DNA from: Saprospiraceae bacterium UBA3362
GTDB taxonomy: Bacteria > Bacteroidota > Bacteroidia > Chitinophagales > Saprospiraceae
Length of the DNA: 64,000 bases
Assembly (NCBI GenBank): GCA_002360455.1
Contig: DEQQ01000096.1
Location: 1-64,000 of the forward strand
Direction of reading: 5' to 3'
Below, in pieces: positions 1 to 8,397 of the stretch (position 1 is its first letter; every line of letters begins with the position of its first letter). The notes under the pieces were generated by a model. The model ran no database searches, was not told where the DNA came from, and saw only the letters and a list, made by a program, of their open reading frames with translations. The translations under genes and the position numbers were made by a program.

Positions 1-108
1 TGTGGGAATAGTAGCACCACAGCCCAATAATAGCACAAAAGCATCATAGAAGTACGATGCTGAATATTAGTACTTCTGCCCACATATAGCAAAACCCCTG
101 TTATATGC
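1..108 (-). repeat. attC-like palindrome 0 (cut by window edge)
   Basis: Right half of an imperfect palindrome that ends in CTGTTATATGC (positions 98-108). TGTGGG at the very start pairs with CCCACA at 79-84. The GTTATATGC box at 100-108 is complementary to GCATATAAC at 500-508, at the far end of the next module. The left arm lies outside the window. It is assigned to the series by this pairing and by the internal AGCACAAAAG, which the other copies share. Confidence 0.6.
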
Positions 109-143
109 TGTGCTTTTTTATAGGGGTGTAAAATTTAGTCAAA

Positions 144-488
144 ATGAGTACAAAATCATCAATTTTTCTAACCAAAGACAACGAACATTGTTTTTTTGAA
201 ACTTCAGAACCATTATATGAAAATGGTAAGTTTTTAGGCGAAACTATTTATTTAGAAATGGACAAAAAAAATGTGGATTTGGTTTGTAATGACGAAACTA
301 ATATAATAGTTTCAATTAAACCAAACACTGAATTGCATTCTATTATTAGCGATTTAAAAAATGGTCCTTTTTATAAAGTCCATAGGCTTTTGAAAGATTT
401 GATTAAATGGGAAGAATCAAATCATATTGATTCAGATTTGTTAGAAAGAATAAATAGTTGTTATGAAGACTTAAATCCTTACGCTTAA
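144..488 (+). CDS. hypothetical protein, 114 aa, sole gene of the leftmost module
   Basis: A complete small ORF, acidic, with no signal peptide or membrane segment. I do not recognise the family. The N-terminal half reads as beta strands (a segment around FLGETIYLEM). The C-terminal half looks helical (KVHRLLKDLIKW and LLERINSCYEDL). It begins about 40 bp inside a module bounded by GTTATATGC (100-108) and GCATATAAC (500-508). It is the only gene of the island on the plus strand, so it is reversed relative to the inferred attC orientation. Many integron cassettes carry orphan ORFs of this size. A toxin, antitoxin or immunity role is possible but nothing in the sequence shows it. Confidence 0.7.
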   Translation: MSTKSSIFLTKDNEHCFFETSEPLYENGKFLGETIYLEMDKKNVDLVCNDETNIIVSIKPNTELHSIISDLKNGPFYKVHRLLKDLIKWEESNHIDSDLLERINSCYEDLNPYA

Positions 489-499
489 CGTGTCGCATA

Positions 500-635
500 G
501 CATATAACGTTTTGCAGATTTGCGATGGGCGGGATTTTCAGCACAAAAGTTCATGCGGAGAACTGAACTTTCGGCTACCACAAAACTGTCTGCGGAGCGC
601 GAAACCCCGCCTATTGCAAATGTGCTGTTATGCGG
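500..635 (-). repeat. attC-like palindrome 1
   Basis: An imperfect palindrome with AAC at 506-508 and GTT at 627-629, 118 nt apart. The arms GATTTGCGATGGGCGGG (left) and CCCGCCTATTGCAAATGTG (right) pair with bulges. The left edge pairs with 100-108 and the right edge GTTATGCGG (627-635) pairs with CCGCATAAC at 1407-1415. The loop holds AGCACAAAAGTTCATG and CCACAAAACTGTC, which recur in copies 2, 4 and 5. On the minus strand it reads AACA...ACGTT, as canonical attC sites do. Confidence 0.75.
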
Positions 636-649
636 TCGTTTTTTGTTTG

Positions 650-1381
650 TCATTGCATATACATTTGAATATTTCCTTTAATCGTGTCATTAATTTGGAC
701 TTTATATTTTATGTCTGGTCTGCCCTTTACAAGATAGTCCGTGAAAGCATAGTAACAGCTTTCAGAAACTTTAATGTCTAAGGTGCTTGTTTTGTCCCAT
801 CGAATATCTGTAAAACAGTCGAAGTCATATTTTGAAATATAAAAATTTCCGAATTTGGGTATGCTATCGCCCTGATTAATTATAGAAATGTTTAGAAAAT
901 AGTTTCCGTTAACCGGCTTTATATACTTGTAAACAACAAGATCATACTTATCATTGGGCGAAGTGTCACGATAAAATATTTTTCGCTGGAAAGAACTGTC
1001 GATTGGATCTATTTGTTTCACTTTTATTACAATTCCTTTTAGAATTGTGTCCCGCAAGTTTGATTTATTATTACTGACAAACTCTGTAAAATTTTCAGCA
1101 ATAATTACCGTGTCGTTTCCGCTCCAGTATATATTGTCAAAGTCGAGGCTTGAATAGGAAAAATTTGCGCCTTGTTTAAATGTGTCGACAGCATTCATTA
1201 TTGTCGTTAACGATGTTCTACTTCCGTCCCAAGCTCCTTGCTCGTAACGATAGGTCAACAAGCATTTAGAACTGTCGGGAGAGTAAACTCTCGATATCTC
1301 AGTATAAGTCCCAGGAGATTTTGTAAAGTCGCAACTCACAAGTCCAAACGTAATTGTCAATATGATTAAAGTTAACCTCAA
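650..1381 (-). CDS. hypothetical lipoprotein, 243 aa
   Basis: The N-terminus MRLTLIILTITFGLVSC is a lipoprotein signal peptide with lipobox LVSC (Cys17), so the product should be anchored to a membrane in the envelope. The mature part begins with a segment of the type YSPDSSKCLLTYRYEQGAWD. Similar SPDG...Y.QGA openings occur in small uncharacterised lipoproteins, but I cannot name the family. The rest looks beta-rich with no catalytic motif. It is the only gene of its module, which runs from GTTATGCGG (627-635) to CCGCATAAC (1407-1415). The start codon lies about 25 bp from the module edge, so its promoter must be very short or lie partly in the palindrome. Confidence 0.8.
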   Translation of the reverse strand: MRLTLIILTITFGLVSCDFTKSPGTYTEISRVYSPDSSKCLLTYRYEQGAWDGSRTSLTTIMNAVDTFKQGANFSYSSLDFDNIYWSGNDTVIIAENFTEFVSNNKSNLRDTILKGIVIKVKQIDPIDSSFQRKIFYRDTSPNDKYDLVVYKYIKPVNGNYFLNISIINQGDSIPKFGNFYISKYDFDCFTDIRWDKTSTLDIKVSESCYYAFTDYLVKGRPDIKYKVQINDTIKGNIQMYMQ

Positions 1382-1406
1382 TGTTTCTGTGTCGTTTTTA
1401 AAAATG

Positions 1407-1542
1407 CCGCATAACGGTTTGGGTATTGCCGAAGGCGGGGCATTTCAGCACAACTGTTGATTTGAAAAACTAAAGTTCGGTTAAGCACAAAAGTGTCATA
1501 AATGCACGTCACCCCCGCTTTTGGCAATACCTTGTTACCTGC
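1407..1542 (-). repeat. attC-like palindrome 2
   Basis: AAC at 1413-1415 and GTT at 1534-1536, again 118 nt apart. Arms GGTATTGCCGAAGGCGGGG and CCCCCGCTTTTGGCAATACC are complementary. The left edge CCGCATAAC matches 627-635. The right edge GTTACCTGC (1534-1542) matches GCAGGTAAC at 10355-10363, 8.8 kb away. The loop keeps CAGCACAA and AGCACAAAAGTGTC. No gene lies in the 380 bp between 1382 and 1760. That gap is filled by this element, about 150 bp without recognisable content, and the hairpin at 1695-1761. Confidence 0.75.
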
Positions 1543-1694
1543 TGGCCTTCCTTCTGTCGTTTCGTTGTATACCTTGTCAATATTGATTTTTCGTGTCATT
1601 GTCTGCTGTGTTTGTCGGGCTGTGTGTTGGTGTATTTTTATTTATTTTAGAAGCGTTGGGAAATTTTTTAAAAACAATTTTTGTCTGCGTTGGC

Positions 1695-1761
1695 AAAGCA
1701 AGCTCTTTTGCAATTTTTGGTCTGTGCTTAGGCTTGTGCGAATTGCAAATGTGCTTGCTTT
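1695..1761. repeat. family-2 covarying hairpin, copy a
   Basis: Stem arms AAAGCAAG (1695-1702) with CTTGCTTT (1754-1761), and TGCAATT (1709-1715) with AATTGCA (1741-1747). Between the two stem blocks lie the fixed words CTCTTT (1703-1708) and AATGTG (1748-1753). The same fixed words, with different but again complementary arms, occur at 11961-12031 and 16848-16917. The loop contains TTTGG, GCTTAGGCT and GTGCG, as in copy b. The right arm touches the stop codon of the DUF6804-like gene. Confidence 0.7.
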
Positions 1762-2060
1762 TAGGGCTGGCTTTCCTTCCGTTTAATAAATATTGATATT
1801 AAAAGTCCTATTCCAATAATTACGTCAACTATGTTCCATATTTGTCTGCCAAGTGCGATTTTAAAAAACGGTTGAAATAACAAAGCCAGTCCGCCATAAA
1901 TTACCATTTCCGTCTGTCGCCCTTTTTGGTTTGCCTGATAAGCTAAAACTGCAAATCCAATTAGTCCAGCAAACCTTACAAATTGATAGTATCCGTAAGG
2001 CATATCTGCCAAGCAAATGAAAAATAATAGAGCAAGAGTGATTTTAATTAATACTGTCAT
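1761..2060 (-). CDS. small membrane protein, DUF6804-like
   Basis: A 99-aa hydrophobic protein with about four membrane helices (near 3-20, 26-42, 50-68 and 74-91). The motifs ADMPYGYYQFVRF, ALLFQPFFKIALGR and IWNIVDVIIGIGLL are, as I recall, typical of a small Bacteroidota membrane family labelled DUF6804, whose function is unknown. It is the last gene of a seven-gene minus-strand cluster, and its start codon shares one base with the stop of the CpXC gene, so the two are probably translationally coupled. It may help to hold the cluster's products at the inner membrane (inference). Confidence 0.75.
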   Translation of the reverse strand: MTVLIKITLALLFFICLADMPYGYYQFVRFAGLIGFAVLAYQANQKGRQTEMVIYGGLALLFQPFFKIALGRQIWNIVDVIIGIGLLISIFIKRKESQP

Positions 2061-2596
2061 TAAAAAATCAATTTTGATATTCCGTATAATAAACTAGAAC
2101 TAAAAACAAACAGAATTAAAGCAACACCCATACAACCACTATTTTTCTTTTTATTTTTATCTTGTAAGTGCTTCAAAAAGCCTTGCATTTGGTCGTTCAT
2201 CTCTTTGCTCATGGTTCCTTGCTTTCCCTTCAGTTCTCCATTTTCAAATTTCAAAATTGTATTTTTAAACTCGCTCCAACTCTTGATTCTTGGAGCAGTA
2301 GCAAGGTAGTTCCCTTCGCCCAACATTTTTGCATATCCAACACTATCGCTATCTATTTGAGCATCATATTCAGGCTCCCACCAAACAGCAAAATGCTGGT
2401 CAGCGTTTGTATAAATAAAGGGGAACTGTAACTTGGTTGACCTGTTGCAACTGGGACATTTAGTGACATTTATCTTGTCTGACATTACAAGTTCACGATT
2501 TTCAGGGTATTCACCCCAAATTGACCGATACAAGGTAAATTCAAATTGATGATTACAGTTAGGGCAGGTAATTTTGGCTTCAACACGTTTACTCAT
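2060..2596 (-). CDS. CpXC zinc-ribbon membrane protein
   Basis: 178 aa. The N-terminal domain (about 6-60) carries CPNC and CPSC, the four zinc ligands of a CpXC-type ribbon (first motif TCPNCNHQFEF). A charged middle region follows. A single C-terminal membrane segment (about 154-176, MGVALILFVFSSSLLYGISK) makes it a tail-anchored protein with the ribbon in the cytoplasm. The gene starts 1 bp after the TerB-like gene and overlaps the next gene by one base, so it belongs to the Hsp70 cluster. CpXC proteins have no settled biochemical role. A zinc-dependent adaptor that recruits the chaperone components to the membrane is one guess. Confidence 0.8.
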   Translation of the reverse strand: MSKRVEAKITCPNCNHQFEFTLYRSIWGEYPENRELVMSDKINVTKCPSCNRSTKLQFPFIYTNADQHFAVWWEPEYDAQIDSDSVGYAKMLGEGNYLATAPRIKSWSEFKNTILKFENGELKGKQGTMSKEMNDQMQGFLKHLQDKNKKKNSGCMGVALILFVFSSSLLYGISKLIF

Positions 2597-2597
2597 A

Positions 2598-3098
2598 TTA
2601 GTTGACTTCGTTTATTTGTTCAAATTGTGGGAAATCAGCAACTTCTTGAAAATGATGTAACAACTTTTCAATGCTCGAATCGGTGTCAATATCTTCCTTG
2701 AGGAAAGATTCAATATCAGGGAACTCTGCTAAAATCCTATCATTGGAAAGTTTAAGATGGTGTCTAATAGCTTTAAAAAACTTTACCTCAGCATACTTAA
2801 TTTCTTCATCAGCTTTAATAGTTTCTATTGCGAAATTTATCAGCATTAATTCTTCGCTTTCGCTTAGGACAAGGCTATTGATTTCTTTGAAAAAATTAGA
2901 AATAAACTCACTTGAATTATTATTAATCTTGCTTACTAGTGAATTGATTTCAGCTAAAAAGTCATAGTTTTTAAATACATCTTCAGCTTTACAAAGACTT
3001 TTAATTAATTCAATTTCACGCTTGTCAATTTCTCCATCTGAGGCCATGCAACAGAATGCAGTTTTCAGAAGTACTTTGTCAAATGTTGTTGTTTCCAT
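2598..3098 (-). CDS. TerB-like helical protein
   Basis: About 166 aa from the METTTFDK start. An upstream in-frame ATG at 3164 would overlap the kinase-AAA gene by 60 bp, whereas the start at 3098 sits 4 bp after that gene's stop, so it is preferred. The segment AFCCMASDGEIDKREIELIKS (residues about 12-32) is the acidic DGEID loop of TerB-fold (tellurite-resistance TerB) proteins, and a second similar helix pair around FAIETIKADEEIKYAE suggests a complete all-helical domain. TerB proteins are thought to scaffold membrane-linked stress complexes. Here the gene lies between an AAA-kinase fusion and a CpXC membrane protein. Function unproven. Confidence 0.75.
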   Translation of the reverse strand: METTTFDKVLLKTAFCCMASDGEIDKREIELIKSLCKAEDVFKNYDFLAEINSLVSKINNNSSEFISNFFKEINSLVLSESEELMLINFAIETIKADEEIKYAEVKFFKAIRHHLKLSNDRILAEFPDIESFLKEDIDTDSSIEKLLHHFQEVADFPQFEQINEVN

Positions 3099-3102
3099 GT
3101 TT

Positions 3103-4908
3103 TTAACTTTTAAATCCAATCCTAGGTCTTCCTGATGGCTCGTCATCACCATCTTCACCTTCAATTTTCTTTCTAATTTCTTCGTATTTTCTTAGTTCAG
3201 CAAGGCTGATTGTTGGCCTAATCTTGTTGATAGCATTTTCTAGGATTTGAATTGTAACTTTAGAATCTGCTTGAAGAGCCATTCTCGCTGCCTCGCTGCA
3301 TATAAGCTCAATTTCCGCTGTTACTCGGTGTTCTGTCAACTTAGCAAGCTTCTCGTAGTCAATCCCAAAATCTAAAGGCTTCTTTTTAAGATAAACCTTG
3401 AACAGTTCTTGTCGTAATTGAAAGTCGGGAGGGCCTATGTAAAATTTCTTCTCTAATCGACCAGCTCCTAGTATAGCTGGATCAATCATATTAGGGTAGT
3501 TGGTTGCTCCTACGACAAAAATCCCCTTTTCGCCTGTACGATCCATTTGTGCAAGCATTTCGTTTACGGCACTCTTAGACATTTCATGAACCTCACTATC
3601 TCTGTTTGGTAGCAACTCGTTCAATTCATCAATAAAAATAATTGTAGGGGCATTTTTTTCTGCTTCTTCAAACATTTTTGCAATGTTCTCTTGAGTTGCA
3701 TTAACGTATCTGCTTTTTAAAGTTGACGGTTTAATGTACATATAATTGTAGCCAACTTCCTCTGCGAATTTTTTAGCAAAAAAAGTTTTACCACAGCGTG
3801 GAGGACCATAAAAGAGAATCCCATTGGGAAAAGGAATGTCATATTTCTTGTATTTTTCCGGATCTTTAAGTGCATTTATTACATCCACTGTGAGAAGCTT
3901 TTTCAAATCATCCATACCAGCAATTGAATCAAAACCAGTTCCTTTTGCTTTTGTAGTTAATGGCTTATTTTCAACTTTTTGCTTATCAGACTTTTGAAGT
4001 CTCACTAAATCAACATCCTCAACTTCTAATTCGCTATTGATGGCTTCAATAAAATCATTTGCACTTTTAAATCTTAATTCCGGATCTGATGCAAGCGCTT
4101 TTTTAAGTATCAGCTTTGTGTTATCATCAACATCAGATATGTTGTGAAAATTAGAAAATCCCAGAGATCGTTTTCTTTCTTGAATAATTTCTTCTTCAAT
4201 ACCACCTCGTTCTAAAGAAAAGTTTGAAATCGGCTTAAACCACGGAGCAAAACCACTGAACATGTTGTAATAAACTGCTCCAGCTGAAAAAATATCAGAT
4301 TGAGGTGAATAAATATTATTGAAACACTCAGAAGCAATATAGTTTAAGTTCAAGTGCTCTTTGTTATAGCTTTTATTTGGCTGATGGAATCTTCTTGCAT
4401 ATCCAAAATCTATAAGCTTAGCCACTGGCATTTCTGGATCCGACAAATCAAGCATAATGTTCTGTGGTGTAACTTCATTATGTATGATCGGATCAGATAA
4501 ACCATGCAAATAATCAAGGGCTGATAGCAAATCCACAACAATAGATTGGTAAATTTCAATTTCATCCTTATCGCCTCTTGCTAACCTATCTGCCAGAGTT
4601 TCTCCGCTGATGAAATCAAGAACCATGAAAATATACTTACTTCCATTTGAAACAACTTCACCACTATCGAGATAGCTAACAATATTCTCATGATCAACTT
4701 CTTTCAAAAGTTCAATCTCTAAAATATCCCCACCAGCACTAAAAGCGGTTCGGTGTATCTTGGATGGGTAAAACAATTTAAGAAAGCAAACCTTTCCGTC
4801 TTTTGACTTTACACGATATGTCTCTGCATTAATACCATTCTTTATAGGAAATAAAACCTGGTAATCACCAATTTTGTCATCTCTTTTGAATATATGCGAT
4901 GCTTTCAT
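3103..4908 (-). CDS. protein kinase-like / AAA+ ATPase fusion
   Basis: 601 aa with two domains. Residues about 15-290 form an eukaryotic-type protein kinase fold: beta-3 lysine K44, D167-F168-G169, and a catalytic loop reading HNEVTPQN at 143-150 in place of HRDLKPxN. The catalytic Asp is Glu and the following Lys is Thr. Residues about 330-580 form a CDC48/FtsH-type AAA module: Walker A GPPRCGKT, Walker B IIFIDE, sensor-1 region VVGATN and a GAGRLEKK arginine segment. The expected activity is ATP-driven remodelling of protein complexes, with the kinase domain as regulator, possibly a pseudokinase. The gene lies 16 bp after the Hsp70 gene and 4 bp before the TerB gene. The parallel to ClpB working with DnaK is an inference. 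Confidence 0.88.
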   Translation of the reverse strand: MKASHIFKRDDKIGDYQVLFPIKNGINAETYRVKSKDGKVCFLKLFYPSKIHRTAFSAGGDILEIELLKEVDHENIVSYLDSGEVVSNGSKYIFMVLDFISGETLADRLARGDKDEIEIYQSIVVDLLSALDYLHGLSDPIIHNEVTPQNIMLDLSDPEMPVAKLIDFGYARRFHQPNKSYNKEHLNLNYIASECFNNIYSPQSDIFSAGAVYYNMFSGFAPWFKPISNFSLERGGIEEEIIQERKRSLGFSNFHNISDVDDNTKLILKKALASDPELRFKSANDFIEAINSELEVEDVDLVRLQKSDKQKVENKPLTTKAKGTGFDSIAGMDDLKKLLTVDVINALKDPEKYKKYDIPFPNGILFYGPPRCGKTFFAKKFAEEVGYNYMYIKPSTLKSRYVNATQENIAKMFEEAEKNAPTIIFIDELNELLPNRDSEVHEMSKSAVNEMLAQMDRTGEKGIFVVGATNYPNMIDPAILGAGRLEKKFYIGPPDFQLRQELFKVYLKKKPLDFGIDYEKLAKLTEHRVTAEIELICSEAARMALQADSKVTIQILENAINKIRPTISLAELRKYEEIRKKIEGEDGDDEPSGRPRIGFKS

Positions 4909-4924
4909 TTTTACTTTTTAACAA

Positions 4925-7480
4925 TTAACGCTTAACGCACACACACTGATTTTTCTTTTTACCACAATGTGGGCACATTTCATCAGGATAGTTATTTTCA
5001 ACCTCAATACAAATTGGGAGTAAACTTTCCTCTGTTGGATTTGTAGCAATAATTGATAACCCTTGATTAACTAGTTGCCTTACACGGTCTCTATTTTTCC
5101 AGTAAATCATATCAAAATGCTCATTCCATCTCCGGATGCTATTTATAAGCTGATAAATGAGAGTAATCATCATAAAGAGTGTATTGATCTCTTTAAGCAC
5201 ATCCTTACCTAAGCTTAGATCTTTTGACCTAATAATCTCATCAGTTCTTTTACGTAATTTACTTACCGCTTCATTTGTATTTTCATTGCCAAGGTCATTA
5301 TTTGCTCTTTCCAGCCTATCAAATTCAGAACGGATTTCTTTTTCCATTCTATCCCATTCTGTCCCTTGGCTAACATCGTCAACCTTTATTAAAATATCTC
5401 GCATTTTATCAAAGGTTTCTTTTCTTCTGTCTTCATCACCTTTTCCTTTTTCAAAATACTCTCTTAAATCCTTAAGTTCTTTTTCAAGTTCATTGATTCT
5501 ATTTTCATCTTGAAGAACTCCAGATTGCTTTATTTCACGAATTATTTTGAAACCATTTCTAAATTCAGATTCGATTTTATCTGAATCTGGAATTGATTGT
5601 CTATGGTTTTTGTCAATCTTCATTTCATACTGAAACTCTAACGCATGGAAATATGCTTTAACTGTAATTCCTTCATTTCTGTCAACACTTACAGTTAAAT
5701 CAAATGTGCTGTTTGCTGGAAGTAAAGCAGGTAAGTCTTCCCCTGAAATGTCAATGTCGTAAACATGGTCGTTATATATTGCCCTAGAGCCTTCCGCATT
5801 ATTATCTCCCTGATATAATGGAATTCGTAAAAAATCTGACTTAATTCCAGGCCTAATTTGACTGGAAGTTCGAAGCCCGTTACTAATACCTGTTGCTGGT
5901 GTAAGTTTATTTTTTTCAAGACCACGTAAAGGAATAAAAACCATTCGCTCAACATCCTCATCTAAAACCTCAACGCCGTAGTAATAGGGCAAATTAACAC
6001 CACCACCGCCACCATCTCCAATACCATGAAGAATTGTGAAAGAGTTTGGTGAGGCTTCTAATTGATCGCCTTTGTCATTGAAGAGTTTAATAAGAAAACT
6101 ATTAGGAGTGTATTCTGCAAGTAAAACATCTAGTATTTTTACTTTATTAGTTAATTCCATTTTTCCTGAAGACCAAGCATCATCTGACCTAAATATTTGA
6201 AAAAACAATTTCTCTTTTTCAAAAGAAGAGTAATTTTTACACTTCAAACTAATCTTAACTTCTGTGTCTGTAACTGGTGTGTTATAATTCAACTCTAAAT
6301 CAACAAGATGTTTTTCATTTGAAGGTTCAGAAATTATCTCACTATTTATTGTTGAAGCAAAAATCGCAGCACCTTTTGCTACAACTGTCATCGCATCAAG
6401 CGAAAAGTCTACTTTTTTGGTAATTTGATTTTCTAACATCTCTCTTAAAAGAGGTGTTTTAGTAGGGCCTCCAACAAGAACAAGAGCATCAATTTTATTT
6501 GGTTCAATGTTAGCATTTTTAAGCAATTCTTTTGTTTTATCAACTGCTCTTTGAAAATATTTTTTTTGAACTTGATTCAACTGTTCTTTTGTGATTTCTA
6601 GTTCAATTGTAATATCATTACCTTCATCATCAATACCATATTCTGCGAATTCATCAAATATTAATACTTTATCAACATCTTTCTTTGACAACTCAATTTT
6701 CTTCTGCTCGGCGTCAATTTTCAGAACATTTCTCAAACTTTCTTTTCTATTTTCATCGGCTAGCATTTCATCAATTGTGAAATTATTTTTTAGATATGGA
6801 ATAATAATTTCATCAACAATAGCATAATCAATATTTTTTCCTCCCAGGTAATTATCCCCCTCAGTATTTTCAACCGTAAACACTCCATCTTTAATTTTTA
6901 AAAGAGCTGCATCAAATGTCCCTCCACCGAAATCAAATACAATCCAATATCCATCCTTAATTTTCGATTTCAAGCTATATGCATAAGCCGCTGCAACAGG
7001 TTCTGACAGCAATTCACATTGCTCGAAACCAGCAAGTGCTGCTGCTCTTTTAGTTGCCTCCTTCTGATTAGCTCCAAATTTTGCAGGAACAGTTATTACT
7101 ACACTTCTAAGAGTTTCATCATCAATATTTTGTTTGAGTTTTTTTAGAACCTCTGAAGATAGATCCTCTGATGTAAATTCCTTTTCATGATTAGACGAAA
7201 AATACATCTTATCAGTTCCCATTGTTCTTTTAAACTCAATGAAAACATTTGAAGTGTAATTTTCATTTTTAATTTGAGCTCTTTTATCAACTCCCATTTG
7301 TCTTAGTGCCTTGTCACCAACATCAATTACACCTCTTTTTTTAAGAGAAACGCATGAAGGGACTGTGTCCATTCCAGTTTCAGGATCCTTTTTGATAATT
7401 GGTTCACCAAGTTCAATTCTAGCAATTGCTGAATTGGTAGTGCCTAAGTCAATTCCGTAATCAATTTTTACTCTTGCCAT
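4925..7480 (-). CDS. Hsp70 (DnaK-like) with extended C-terminus
   Basis: 851 aa, against about 640 for DnaK. The actin-like ATPase domain fills residues about 7-385: GIDLGTTNS at 9-17, the phosphate-2 region FDFGGGTFDAAL and the adenosine motif LVGGPTKTPLL. What follows is a divergent beta-rich region with a glycine run (IGDGGGGGVN), then a helical, coiled-coil-prone region (about 640-760). The C-terminus is a zinc-ribbon-like CPHCGKKKNQCVC. It should bind and release client proteins in an ATP cycle. The GrpE-like gene starts 11 bp upstream and the J-like gene precedes that, so the three classical partners are adjacent. It is unlikely to be the housekeeping DnaK. Confidence 0.9.
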   Translation of the reverse strand: MARVKIDYGIDLGTTNSAIARIELGEPIIKKDPETGMDTVPSCVSLKKRGVIDVGDKALRQMGVDKRAQIKNENYTSNVFIEFKRTMGTDKMYFSSNHEKEFTSEDLSSEVLKKLKQNIDDETLRSVVITVPAKFGANQKEATKRAAALAGFEQCELLSEPVAAAYAYSLKSKIKDGYWIVFDFGGGTFDAALLKIKDGVFTVENTEGDNYLGGKNIDYAIVDEIIIPYLKNNFTIDEMLADENRKESLRNVLKIDAEQKKIELSKKDVDKVLIFDEFAEYGIDDEGNDITIELEITKEQLNQVQKKYFQRAVDKTKELLKNANIEPNKIDALVLVGGPTKTPLLREMLENQITKKVDFSLDAMTVVAKGAAIFASTINSEIISEPSNEKHLVDLELNYNTPVTDTEVKISLKCKNYSSFEKEKLFFQIFRSDDAWSSGKMELTNKVKILDVLLAEYTPNSFLIKLFNDKGDQLEASPNSFTILHGIGDGGGGGVNLPYYYGVEVLDEDVERMVFIPLRGLEKNKLTPATGISNGLRTSSQIRPGIKSDFLRIPLYQGDNNAEGSRAIYNDHVYDIDISGEDLPALLPANSTFDLTVSVDRNEGITVKAYFHALEFQYEMKIDKNHRQSIPDSDKIESEFRNGFKIIREIKQSGVLQDENRINELEKELKDLREYFEKGKGDEDRRKETFDKMRDILIKVDDVSQGTEWDRMEKEIRSEFDRLERANNDLGNENTNEAVSKLRKRTDEIIRSKDLSLGKDVLKEINTLFMMITLIYQLINSIRRWNEHFDMIYWKNRDRVRQLVNQGLSIIATNPTEESLLPICIEVENNYPDEMCPHCGKKKNQCVCVKR

Positions 7481-7491
7481 AATTATTAGTT

Positions 7492-8397
7492 TTATTCGCC
7501 TGTAGCAACAATTACTTGTGCTCTTTGGATAAGTTTATTATTAAAATGAACTTCTGGTTTAATTACACGTTTTATTTTTTGAGTCCCTGGTTCTATTGAT
7601 GGATCTAATTCTAATGTTGCATCCATATTCATTCCATCATTGAATGGTTTATTCAAATGGTCAATTATGTTATATCCATTTGCCTTTATATTATCTAAAA
7701 CATTGTTCACGGCGATAGTTAATGATTTATATCCTTTAACATTTGTATCCATTTTGCTCAAATACAATTGCATTTTTATAATCTCATCAGCTACCTTAAG
7801 TGCTAACGAATGATCCACTTCTGCATTTACCACGGCTGGTTTATTTTGTCTTTCGGCTTTCAATAATTCCATTTGACCGTTGTACAATTCTGCAAGTTTA
7901 GTATTAACTTGAACCTGCTCTTCCTCAATAGATTTTCTCGTTTTTATGATTTGATCTTCAACAGCGGACTTGTCTTTTGATACTTGTTTTCTGATAAAAA
8001 AGTACATTAAGAAACTCAATAATAATGCAGCAAGAACACCAATAATTCCCCAAAGAGTTCTATTTGAAACTTGCTCACTTACTGTGCTAATTTTTGTATC
8101 GTTTTCCTTGCCGGTTTGTAATATTTTGTGAGTTAAAACAGAATCTGTTGTATTTATAATAGCACCAGTTGAATCAACCTTAGATGACAATGAACCGAGA
8201 TTGTTCTTTAATTCAGGAATTGAACTTACTACGCCTGTAATTTTTTCATCAGTTTTTGTCTGTCTTGTCTCCAAAAATTGGATTCTATTTTTCAAACTGG
8301 AAATCTCTTTTTCTAGCTTAGAGCTAACGCTATCTTGTGCGCGGATGTTTCCAACAAGCGACAAAAGAAGTAATGTTGTAATTGAAATTCTCATCAT
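7492..8397 (-). CDS. membrane-anchored GrpE-like nucleotide exchange factor (inferred)
   Basis: 301 aa. Signal peptide 1-20 (ends IRAQ), periplasmic coiled coil 22-113, one membrane helix 114-135, then a basic RKQVSKDK that places the rest in the cytoplasm. After a second coiled coil (about 145-185), residues 241-301 read GY.IID.LNKPFN...M.A...DP...PGT......I.P.V..N.KLIQ.A.V.VA. This is close in order and spacing to the C-terminal beta domain of GrpE (ID..G.PFD...H.A...., PGT, GY...RLLRPA.V.V). GrpE is normally soluble, so a membrane-anchored version is unusual. It lies directly between the J-like and Hsp70 genes and shares one base with the former. The GrpE assignment rests on eye alignment. 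ATG at 8394 is an alternative start. Confidence 0.65.
   Translation of the reverse strand: MMRISITTLLLLSLVGNIRAQDSVSSKLEKEISSLKNRIQFLETRQTKTDEKITGVVSSIPELKNNLGSLSSKVDSTGAIINTTDSVLTHKILQTGKENDTKISTVSEQVSNRTLWGIIGVLAALLLSFLMYFFIRKQVSKDKSAVEDQIIKTRKSIEEEQVQVNTKLAELYNGQMELLKAERQNKPAVVNAEVDHSLALKVADEIIKMQLYLSKMDTNVKGYKSLTIAVNNVLDNIKANGYNIIDHLNKPFNDGMNMDATLELDPSIEPGTQKIKRVIKPEVHFNNKLIQRAQVIVATGE

Noticed and set aside
471..781. ORFs of 60 and 89 aa across palindrome 1
   Set aside because: Lie inside the repeat and the end of the lipoprotein gene.
1378..1599. 73-aa ORF on the minus strand
   Set aside because: Runs through palindrome 2 and has no protein-like features. It is an accident of the repeat.
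2598..3164. Longer start of the TerB-like gene at 3164
   Set aside because: Would overlap the kinase-AAA gene by about 60 bp and adds residues without family character.
4925..7480. Housekeeping dnaK
   Set aside because: About 200 residues too long, divergent substrate domain, extra zinc ribbon, and located in a mobile-looking module.
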